Source of the DNA: Planctomycetaceae bacterium
GTDB lineage: Bacteria > Planctomycetota > Planctomycetia > Pirellulales > UBA1268
Reading direction: 5' to 3'
Length of the DNA: 5,176 nt
Assembly (NCBI GenBank): GCA_030616935.1
Contig: JAUWWJ010000159.1
Location: 1 to 5,176, forward strand
Part shown: positions 1 to 5,176 of the stretch, in pieces
Position numbering within the stretch: position 1 is the first letter of the stretch
Layout: every line of letters begins with the position of its first letter
Notes under the pieces: model-generated
The model's input: only the letters and a program-made list of their open reading frames with translations
The model's database searches: none
Told to the model about the DNA's origin: nothing
Made by a program: the position numbers and the translations under genes

Positions 1-14
1 AGAGACCTGCATTA

Positions 15-1103
15 ATGAATGAAAACCTACCTAGAGGATTAGGGCGACGTGCCAACCAGAGGTTTGTACCATTCACAGTCGTCATTTCACTTCTTGCTGT
101 CTTTGCTCAACCAGACTTCTTCTGGCAGTTCCATCGCGCGGACGCGGCGTCAATCGATGCAAACGAGGCTGTATCGGGCGGTCTTGACTGGCTCGTGGCA
201 AATCAGTCGCGACGAGGCAACTGGACAGCCAATGAAGGCCGGTACCCTACGGCGATGACGGCCCTTGCCGGAACAGCTCTGCTTCTCGAAGGTTCTACGC
301 CTACACAAGGGAAATACGCTGACTCAATCGCCCAAGCTGTGGACTATCTTATAAGTCGTTCACGGCCGAACGGGCTCATCGGTGATCCGAAAACAGATGA
401 CCGCTACACCTACGGTCATGGATTTTCAATGCTCTTCCTGTCTCAGGTCCTCGGCGAAGAAGAGGATCTTGCTCGACGAAGTGAGCTGATTCAAGTTCTT
501 GAGCAGGCTGTCGAATTTTCGGGGCGAGCTCAAACAAAAGATGGGGGCTGGGGGTATGTAAGCGCAAAGGATGGAAACGACTTCGATGAGGGGTCAACAA
601 CCATTACGCAAGTACAGGGACTCCGAGGTTGTCGAAATGCCGGTATTCCTGTTCCCCGGGAGATAATCGATCGTGCCATCGCCTACATCCACAAGTGCAC
701 CATGCCAGATGGTGGCGTTCAATACAGCTCAAAAGGAGGAGGAGGGCGACCAGCGATTTCGGCAGCAGCTATCGCATGCTTATTCAACGCCGGCGAATAC
801 GATGACACTCATGTCCCGCGTATGCTGACCTATGCGGAAAAGCATCTGGGAAACATCGCAAACGCTGGCTTTGGTCACTGGCACTACGCCCACTACTATT
901 ATTCGCAGGTAATGTATCGCGAAGGTGGCCAGAAGTGGTCTGAGTATCGTCGGCAAATCGAAAAACGCTTGGTTGCGGAGGCAACAAAAGATCGTGCAGG
1001 AGTTTTCTGGCAGCAGGGATACATTGGGCCCGTCTACACGACTGCCACAAATCTCACCATTCTTCAACTAAACAATGGGATGCTGCCGATCTACCAGCGT
1101 TAA
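15..1103 (+). CDS. Exported squalene-cyclase-like alpha/alpha-toroid repeat protein (prenyltransferase/squalene oxidase repeat family)
   Basis: 362 residues. The N-terminus is basic (R7, R11, R12, R16), followed by a hydrophobic stretch at about residues 17-31 and an AxA-like site near A42-D43-A44, so export or membrane anchoring by a long signal peptide is likely. The body carries repeats of the terpenoid-cyclase toroid fold. Two match the QW pattern Qx3GxW exactly (Q64-W70 and Q173-W179), and degenerate copies lie near residues 115-125 and 228-237 (PDGG). Other motifs I associate with the planctomycete family are YGHGF at 133-137, an H/Y-rich segment HWHYAHYYYSQ at 288-298, and a C-terminal LPIYQR. 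It is about half the length of squalene-hopene cyclases (roughly 630 residues or more), so hopanoid synthesis is not claimed. A DFDE motif at 189-192 is discussed in the findings. A weak AGAGA at bases 1-5 lies nine bases before this ATG. The frame is open to the left edge, so an earlier start cannot be excluded. It lies 146 bases upstream of the moxR-like gene. The fold assignment is firm and the biochemical role unknown. Confidence 0.9.
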   Translation: MNENLPRGLGRRANQRFVPFTVVISLLAVFAQPDFFWQFHRADAASIDANEAVSGGLDWLVANQSRRGNWTANEGRYPTAMTALAGTALLLEGSTPTQGKYADSIAQAVDYLISRSRPNGLIGDPKTDDRYTYGHGFSMLFLSQVLGEEEDLARRSELIQVLEQAVEFSGRAQTKDGGWGYVSAKDGNDFDEGSTTITQVQGLRGCRNAGIPVPREIIDRAIAYIHKCTMPDGGVQYSSKGGGGRPAISAAAIACLFNAGEYDDTHVPRMLTYAEKHLGNIANAGFGHWHYAHYYYSQVMYREGGQKWSEYRRQIEKRLVAEATKDRAGVFWQQGYIGPVYTTATNLTILQLNNGMLPIYQR

Positions 1104-1173
1104 CGGGCTCCTTACGGAAATCATGCGGCACCGACCCATGAGACACATTCATGCAGTTGGTTGGACCAGCCCA

Positions 1174-1181
1174 AAGGAGGT
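1174..1181 (+). promoter_or_regulatory. Strong Shine-Dalgarno sequence preceding a 19-codon leader frame
   Basis: AAGGAGGT is a near-perfect anti-16S match. Its GGAGG core ends nine bases before the ATG at 1190, which is good spacing. It is the best ribosome binding site in the window and does not serve the annotated moxR ATG directly, which is 68 bases further on. It supports translation starting at 1190. Confidence 0.6.
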
Positions 1182-1189
1182 ATCATCTA

Positions 1190-1249
1190 ATGATCGATTG
1201 TTCTGTCCCAACACAACCGCAACCTTTGAAAATGTTTCTGGAGCCGTGA
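1190..1249 (+). CDS. Putative 19-aa leader peptide, in frame with and abutting moxR
   Basis: An ATG follows a strong Shine-Dalgarno sequence and opens a frame of 19 codons (MIDCSVPTQPQPLKMFLEP) ending in TGA at 1247-1249. The next base starts the moxR ATG (1250), so ribosomes finishing here could reinitiate immediately: this is a translational-coupling arrangement. The frame is the same as moxR, separated from it only by the TGA. I recognise no homolog. The peptide has a PxQPQP segment and no membrane helix or obvious amino-acid run typical of attenuators. Alternatives are that it is a former N-terminal extension of MoxR closed by a nonsense change, that the stop is a sequence error, or that the frame is chance. 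What is seen is the ribosome site, frame and abutment; a function as leader is inference. Confidence 0.4.
   Translation: MIDCSVPTQPQPLKMFLEP
1240..1243 (+). promoter_or_regulatory. Ribosome binding site for moxR
   Basis: GGAG ends six bases before the ATG at 1250 and lies inside the last codons of the leader frame. It is weaker than the site at 1174-1181 but adequate. It supports 1250 as the moxR start and would also allow a ribosome stopping at 1247-1249 to restart. Confidence 0.5.
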
Positions 1250-2296
1250 ATGCAGTCCGAATCTCAACTCCCGCCAACCACCGATAGGCTACACGAGGCT
1301 CACGAAAAGATTGTTGATCAACTTTCTCGAGTCATCGTCGGCCAACAGGACGTGATTGATGAATTACTGATCTGTCTTTTTTCTCAGGGACACTGCTTGC
1401 TGGAAGGGGTCCCCGGACTAGCAAAAACGCTGCTCATTAGCACACTTGCCAGAAGCCTCGACCTGGCCTTCAGCAGAATACAATTCACACCTGACCTCAT
1501 GCCAGCTGACATCATTGGGACAGAGGTGCTTGAAGAAGACCGGAGCAGTGGAAGCAGGAACTTGCGTTTCATCGAGGGGCCATTGTTCTCAAACGTGATC
1601 CTTGCCGATGAGATCAATCGAACCCCTCCAAAAACACAGTCTGCACTGCTCGAAGCCATGCAGGAGCGGCAGGTTAGCGTTGGTCGCACGCAACATCAAC
1701 TGTCCGATCCTTTTTTTGTTCTTGCGACACAAAACCCAATTGAGCAAGAAGGCACCTATCCGCTGCCAGAAGCACAGCAGGATCGTTTTATGTTCAAGGT
1801 TTTCGTCCAGTACCCATCGTTTTCAGAAGAATTTGAGATTGCTCAGCGAACAACCGGAACAACAACAGCTGACATCGAACCAATACTCACGGCATCAGAA
1901 ATTATTGCTCTTCAAAAAAGTGTCCGGGAGGTTCCCCTCAGTGACCATATAGCACGCTATGCAATTGCGATCGTTCGGCAAACACGTGTCGGTGGTGATG
2001 GCGTTCCAGACTTTGTATCTGATCAACTTGCGTGGGGCGCTGGCCCACGTGCAGTTCAATATTTAATTCTTGGCTGCAAGGCGAGAGCCCTTCTTCAAGG
2101 AAGATCACATGTGACCATTGAGGACGTTCAAGCTCTCGCCGCACCAGTACTTCGACACCGAATTGTCGTTGGCTTTGCTGCAGAGAGTGAGGGTGTCACG
2201 GCAGACTCAATCATTAAGCAACTTATCGAGACAACCCCCGCACACGAGGATGAACTCACGCGTGACCCCCGCTTCCAAACAATATTTGCCTCCTGA
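1250..2296 (+). CDS. MoxR-family AAA+ ATPase
   Basis: 348 residues, the usual length for the family. It should hydrolyse ATP as a ring-forming cytoplasmic chaperone that remodels or activates partner proteins, typically with VWA-domain partners. Visible motifs in order are: VIVGQ at 28-32 before the core; a MoxR-type Walker A GVPGLAKT at 53-60; a conserved stretch [16 protein letters not shown] at 77-92; Walker B VILADE at 116-121 (D120, E121); [19 protein letters not shown] at 121-139; sensor 1 ATQNP at 159-163; the segment [10 protein letters not shown] at 174-183 with candidate arginine finger R179; and sensor 2 GAGPR at 263-267, followed by the C-terminal lid helices (VLRHRIV, 300-306). 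All catalytic residues look intact, and no membrane segment or signal peptide is seen. The start at 1250 leaves 27 residues before VIVGQ, normal for relatives, and has a GGAG six bases upstream. The last 47 bases overlap the DUF58 gene. The family assignment is secure; the client protein is unknown. Confidence 0.96.
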   Translation: MQSESQLPPTTDRLHEAHEKIVDQLSRVIVGQQDVIDELLICLFSQGHCLLEGVPGLAKTLLISTLARSLDLAFSRIQFTPDLMPADIIGTEVLEEDRSSGSRNLRFIEGPLFSNVILADEINRTPPKTQSALLEAMQERQVSVGRTQHQLSDPFFVLATQNPIEQEGTYPLPEAQQDRFMFKVFVQYPSFSEEFEIAQRTTGTTTADIEPILTASEIIALQKSVREVPLSDHIARYAIAIVRQTRVGGDGVPDFVSDQLAWGAGPRAVQYLILGCKARALLQGRSHVTIEDVQALAAPVLRHRIVVGFAAESEGVTADSIIKQLIETTPAHEDELTRDPRFQTIFAS

Positions 2297-3185
2297 GGTG
2301 CTTGCTCGTATCGGGCGGCTTGACCTCAGAGCTCAGGCCGTTGTCGAAGGAGTTCTTGCGGGGATGCATAAAAGCCCTTACAAGGGAAACTCCGTCGAGT
2401 TTCTTCAACACCGTGAATACACACGAGGAGATGACCTCAGACGCGTCGACTGGAAGGTCTGGGGACGGCAAGACAGGTTCTACGTCAAGGAATACGAGAA
2501 CGAGACGAACCTACGGCTGTTTCTTCTAGTTGATGGCTCTGCGAGCATGGACTACATTCCGCCTCGTTTTGATCAGGCCCCGGGATTAACAAAGTACGAC
2601 TATGCAGCCACACTGGCAGCCAGCCTTGCCTGGCTTGGACTTTCCCAAGGCGATGCGGTTGGTGCGTCTGTTTTTGATGAAGAGATTCGAAACAATGTTC
2701 CACCAAGAACAAATCGCTCGCACCTCAACAGCCTTATTGCAGGCTTTGAAAAACCTCGCCAGCGGCACAACTCCGATTTTCATGCTGTCCTGCGAAATCT
2801 TGCAGAGAATTTACCGCGGCGAGGATTAGTGATAATTTTCTCCGACTTATTCGGAGATAGGGATGCTCTCTGCAAAGGACTCCAGGTTCTGAGGCAGAGA
2901 GGGCACGATGTTGCCATCTGTCACATACTCGACGACGACGAAATTGACTTTCCTTTCGACGGTCCGACCCGCTTTGAGGGGCTTGAGGCAGGCGGAGAAA
3001 TCAGTTGCAATCCACGTGCTTTACGAGATGGATATATTGAAGCAATGGAAAAATTTCTTGCAGAAGTGCGAAATCGTTCGGCTGCCTCTCAGTGCGACTA
3101 TCAACTCGCAAGAACAAGTCAGGCGGTGGATAAAACTCTTGTTAATTTTCTGTCTCGACGCTCCAAAACACGCGGAAGATCATAA
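2250..3185 (+). CDS. DUF58 domain protein with VWA-like metal site, MoxR partner
   Basis: 311 residues from this ATG. The DUF58 signature is clear: [20 protein letters not shown] at 49-68, then VKEYENET at 79-86. It runs into a VWA-like fold with an intact MIDAS-type DxSxS (D95-G96-S97-A98-S99, then M100) and a later IIFSDLFGD strand at 195-203 with S198 and D199. No membrane helix is evident, so this is the short cytoplasmic form of the family and not the form with two N-terminal helices. DUF58 proteins are habitually encoded beside MoxR ATPases and are thought to act as their adaptors. The gene overlaps the end of moxR by 47 bases in another frame, suggesting translational coupling. Start choice: the GAGG at 2246-2249 touches this ATG, too close to serve it. 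GTG at 2262 is an in-frame alternative, 12 bases from that GAGG. The frame is open back to 2118, but that extension is moxR sequence and unlike the family. Conserved LPPEVLARI begins at residue 13, so both starts retain the domain. Confidence 0.93.
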   Translation: MNSRVTPASKQYLPPEVLARIGRLDLRAQAVVEGVLAGMHKSPYKGNSVEFLQHREYTRGDDLRRVDWKVWGRQDRFYVKEYENETNLRLFLLVDGSASMDYIPPRFDQAPGLTKYDYAATLAASLAWLGLSQGDAVGASVFDEEIRNNVPPRTNRSHLNSLIAGFEKPRQRHNSDFHAVLRNLAENLPRRGLVIIFSDLFGDRDALCKGLQVLRQRGHDVAICHILDDDEIDFPFDGPTRFEGLEAGGEISCNPRALRDGYIEAMEKFLAEVRNRSAASQCDYQLARTSQAVDKTLVNFLSRRSKTRGRS

Positions 3186-3236
3186 GTTCAGATTTTCTCA
3201 TATTTTGATTCTCCACAGTGAAAAAAAGTCATACCG
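3186..3236 (+). other. 51-base gap between the DUF58 and BatA-like genes
   Basis: A/T-rich spacer. I see no terminator hairpin, no convincing promoter and no clear Shine-Dalgarno; a GAAAAAAAG run at 3220-3228 is the only purine-rich stretch before the next ATG. An in-frame TGA at 3219-3221 stops any longer N-terminus of the downstream gene. The short distance and shared strand suggest one transcript continuing from DUF58. Confidence 0.5.
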
Positions 3237-5176
3237 ATGCCAACATTTGACTTCATGACATTACTGTGGTGGGGACTGCCGTTTGCGGCAGCGCCAGTAA
3301 TTATCCATCTTATAAATCTACTACGACATCGAGTCGTCCGTTGGCCAGCGATGGAGTTTCTCCTTGCGAGCCAACGGAAGTACCGCACTCGTATTCTTTT
3401 AAAGCAGATTCTCCTGCTCCTGCTCCGAATTCTAGCAATTGCAGGCCTTGCTCTGTTATTTGCACAACCTCGCTGGGATAAAAATCTCGGTGGTGTACTC
3501 GGAGGCAACCGAACAAGGCACGTCGTTCTGCTCGACGACAGCTACTCCATGGGTGAAGTGTTCGGAACTGGCGACTCATCTGACCTACCTGCAACGACCG
3601 CGATGACTCGCGGCCGCAAGATGATAGAACGTTTGGTTGAAGAACTTGCAGCAACACCTGGCCAGCAGGATTTTTCTCTTGGCCGTCTTTCTCGACTTCA
3701 ACGAACCTTCCCTGGCGATTCAGATAACACCGCCGAAGCGACCACCGATGAGCAACTTTTTGACATCTATGCGGAGGCAGTTACACCACAAAACCTTGAC
3801 TCTGTGCGCACCGATGTTCAAAAAATCCAAACTTCAGCCACTACAACAGAAATTGTTCCAAGACTCCGAAACATTGCACCACTGTTTGCCGGAGATGACG
3901 GGTCTGGTGTTCTCTGGCTCATAACTGACCTGAGAAGCAACGACTGGCGTGCTTCTGAAGATATTGCTGACGTATTAAAACCACTGGCAGACACGGGAAT
4001 AGAAATTCACATCGTCGATACAGCAGCAACTGAATCTGACACAGAATTTTTGAAAAACCTGCCAAGATCAAATCTTACTATCGAACGTATTGAAATGATT
4101 GGTGGCACGCCTGTTTCCAACGTACTGCTCCCGTGGGAAGTCACTGTTCGCAACTACTCTTCATCACCCTCGCAACAAGTGTCTCTTACTATTCGAGAAG
4201 ACCGGCTTGAACGGCCTGGGATACAAATAGATTCAATTCCAGCGGGTGACATTGCCACCGTTCGATTTGAGTCTCGATTTCAGAACACTGGCAGTCATAC
4301 GGTTGAAGTTGAATTACCAGTGGACCGCTTGCCACGAGATAACCGCCGGACCGCCGTAGTTGAAGCGGTCGATGAGGCTGAAGTCCTGCTCATTACAACC
4401 AGTGACCGAAAAAACCTTGAAGATGATGCCTTTTATCTCGCAACTGCACTGAACCCAGGCGCAACTGCAGCAACAGGACTTCGGCCACGCATTGAGCAAC
4501 CTCGTGCCCTTACAACACTCGAACTCAATAATTTTGATTCGATATGGCTTCTTGATGTGCCACCTCTTGATGCGAGGGCAATCAGACCACTGGAAGACTA
4601 CGCTAGAAACGGCGGTGGTGTCGTTTTCTTTGTCGGCCCAAAGACAGACTATAAATCAATAAATGAATTTCTATTTCGTAATGGGCAAGGTATTTTCCCT
4701 GTCCCTCTCGCTGGTGCTGTTGATCTTCTGAAGGACCAACAAAACCCAAATGCCCCTGACATCGTTGCTGAAGAACATCCCATCGTCGCTATTCTTAGTG
4801 GTCGTCGAAATCCTTTCCTCGATGCTGTTGGTGTTGACCGCTACATGGCGGTTGACCGTTCATTTCAGGCTCCAACCGGCACCGGCCTTCGTCGACTTTT
4901 ATCTCTCAGGAATAAAGCATTTTTTGCCGTTGAGAAGCCATTCGGTGAAGGCATGGGAGTCGCATTCCTCTCGACAGCTGCACCCACCTGGAACAATTGG
5001 GCGAGAAATAACCCGAGCTGGGTTGTTGTCATGCTCGAACTTGAAAGGCACCTTGCCAGACTCCAGCGAGAACAAGACGCAGTTCTTGTCGGGCAGCCAA
5101 TCACGATTACCCTTCAACAGGGCATTGATCAAGTTGATGTTGATTTCATTTTGCCGCCAGACGAGCGTGTTGTGCA
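3237..5176 (+). CDS. BatA-type membrane-anchored VWA protein with amidotransferase-like domain (3' end cut off by window)
   Basis: 646 complete codons plus two bases, with no stop before the window edge; the C-terminus is missing. ATG 3237 is the first usable start after an in-frame TGA at 3219. The N-terminus is a typical BatA region: a membrane helix at about 9-29 (with PVIIHLINLL), a basic loop at 30-57 (RHRVVRWPAMEFLLASQRK) and a second helix at about 58-76 ending in QPRW. The positive loop predicts that the rest lies outside the cytoplasm. A VWA domain follows, with DxSxS at D100-D101-S102-Y103-S104 and a later ITDLR strand with D231. A beta-sandwich segment of CARDB type (PWEVTVRNYSSSPSQQVSL from 299) ends near DNRR 368-371. 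Then comes an alpha/beta region resembling class I glutamine amidotransferase-like domains: VEAVDEAEVLLIT, IWLLDVPPLDARAIRPLEDY, and GGGVVFFVGP at about 459-468. By eye I found no cysteine anywhere in the 646 residues, so no catalytic nucleophile of that class is present and the domain is probably structural or binding. It likely works with the upstream MoxR and DUF58 proteins at the envelope. The ligand or substrate is unknown. Confidence 0.9.
   Translation, partial: MPTFDFMTLLWWGLPFAAAPVIIHLINLLRHRVVRWPAMEFLLASQRKYRTRILLKQILLLLLRILAIAGLALLFAQPRWDKNLGGVLGGNRTRHVVLLDDSYSMGEVFGTGDSSDLPATTAMTRGRKMIERLVEELAATPGQQDFSLGRLSRLQRTFPGDSDNTAEATTDEQLFDIYAEAVTPQNLDSVRTDVQKIQTSATTTEIVPRLRNIAPLFAGDDGSGVLWLITDLRSNDWRASEDIADVLKPLADTGIEIHIVDTAATESDTEFLKNLPRSNLTIERIEMIGGTPVSNVLLPWEVTVRNYSSSPSQQVSLTIREDRLERPGIQIDSIPAGDIATVRFESRFQNTGSHTVEVELPVDRLPRDNRRTAVVEAVDEAEVLLITTSDRKNLEDDAFYLATALNPGATAATGLRPRIEQPRALTTLELNNFDSIWLLDVPPLDARAIRPLEDYARNGGGVVFFVGPKTDYKSINEFLFRNGQGIFPVPLAGAVDLLKDQQNPNAPDIVAEEHPIVAILSGRRNPFLDAVGVDRYMAVDRSFQAPTGTGLRRLLSLRNKAFFAVEKPFGEGMGVAFLSTAAPTWNNWARNNPSWVVVMLELERHLARLQREQDAVLVGQPITITLQQGIDQVDVDFILPPDERVV

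Noticed and set aside
7..50. Twin-arginine export signal in the toroid protein (RR at residues 11-12)
   Set aside because: The residues after RR do not match the S/T-RR-x-F-L-K pattern, so the N-terminus is better read as a general signal peptide or membrane anchor.
376..1067. Several minus-strand open frames inside the toroid gene
   Set aside because: They are antisense shadows of a well-supported gene, mutually overlapping, and without family motifs.
15..1103. Functional squalene-hopene cyclase or protein prenyltransferase
   Set aside because: The protein is too short for squalene-hopene cyclase, has a probable export signal, and lacks an exact DxDD. No prenyltransferase zinc-site pattern is evident.
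1104..1173. Possible terminator after the toroid gene
   Set aside because: I found no GC-rich hairpin followed by a T-run. The only stem seen (1157-1174) runs into the ribosome site and not into a T-run, so no terminator is called.
1161..1189. TTGGAC as a possible -35 box for moxR
   Set aside because: The matching -10 position would fall within or just after the Shine-Dalgarno and the resemblance is weak. The transcript would begin downstream of its own ribosome site.
1075..1287. 70-codon + strand frame bridging the gap between the toroid gene and moxR
   Set aside because: It starts inside the toroid gene and ends inside moxR in a different frame. It has no ribosome site and its composition is unlike a protein, so it is probably chance.
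3188..3657. Minus-strand open frames of 106 and 115 codons over the start of the BatA-like gene
   Set aside because: They lie antisense to a frame with clear BatA helices and a VWA motif, have arginine/serine-rich unstructured translations, and show no recognisable domain or ribosome site.

Overview
The window reads as a fragment of a Planctomycetota genome, probably a marine Pirellula/Rhodopirellula-type lineage. This is inferred from recalled family resemblance and gene order, not from a search. All recognisable genes lie on the + strand and are tightly packed. In order they are: a secreted squalene-cyclase-like repeat protein (15-1103), a MoxR-type AAA+ ATPase (1250-2296), a DUF58 protein with a von Willebrand A (VWA)-like metal site (2250-3185), and a large membrane-anchored BatA/VWA-type protein (from 3237, still open at the right edge).

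Region by region: 15-1103 encodes an alpha/alpha-toroid protein with an N-terminal hydrophobic export signal. A 146-base gap (1104-1249) follows. It holds no convincing terminator or promoter, but it carries the strongest Shine-Dalgarno sequence in the window, followed by a 19-codon reading frame. The stop codon of that frame directly abuts the moxR ATG, in the same reading frame. The moxR-like and DUF58 genes overlap by 47 bases. A 51-base gap separates DUF58 from the BatA-like gene, of which 646 complete codons are visible without a stop. No stretch longer than 300 bases lacks a gene, and no RNA gene, mobile element, CRISPR array or large repeat was seen.

How the genes may work together: MoxR ATPases and VWA/DUF58 proteins are commonly encoded together. 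In characterised cases they act as chaperone-like pairs that activate or assemble other proteins. Here the ATPase and the DUF58 protein have no evident membrane segments and should be cytoplasmic. The BatA-like protein has two N-terminal membrane helices, with positive-inside charge that would place its VWA, beta-sandwich and amidotransferase-like domains outside the cytoplasm. The first protein is probably exported too. A cytoplasmic ATPase/adaptor pair working with an envelope-anchored VWA protein on an envelope process is therefore a reasonable inference, but the substrate is unknown. The module is a recurrent one. The less ordinary signals are the in-frame leader reading frame before moxR and a DxDE acidic motif in the toroid protein, placed much like the catalytic DxDD of class II terpene cyclases.
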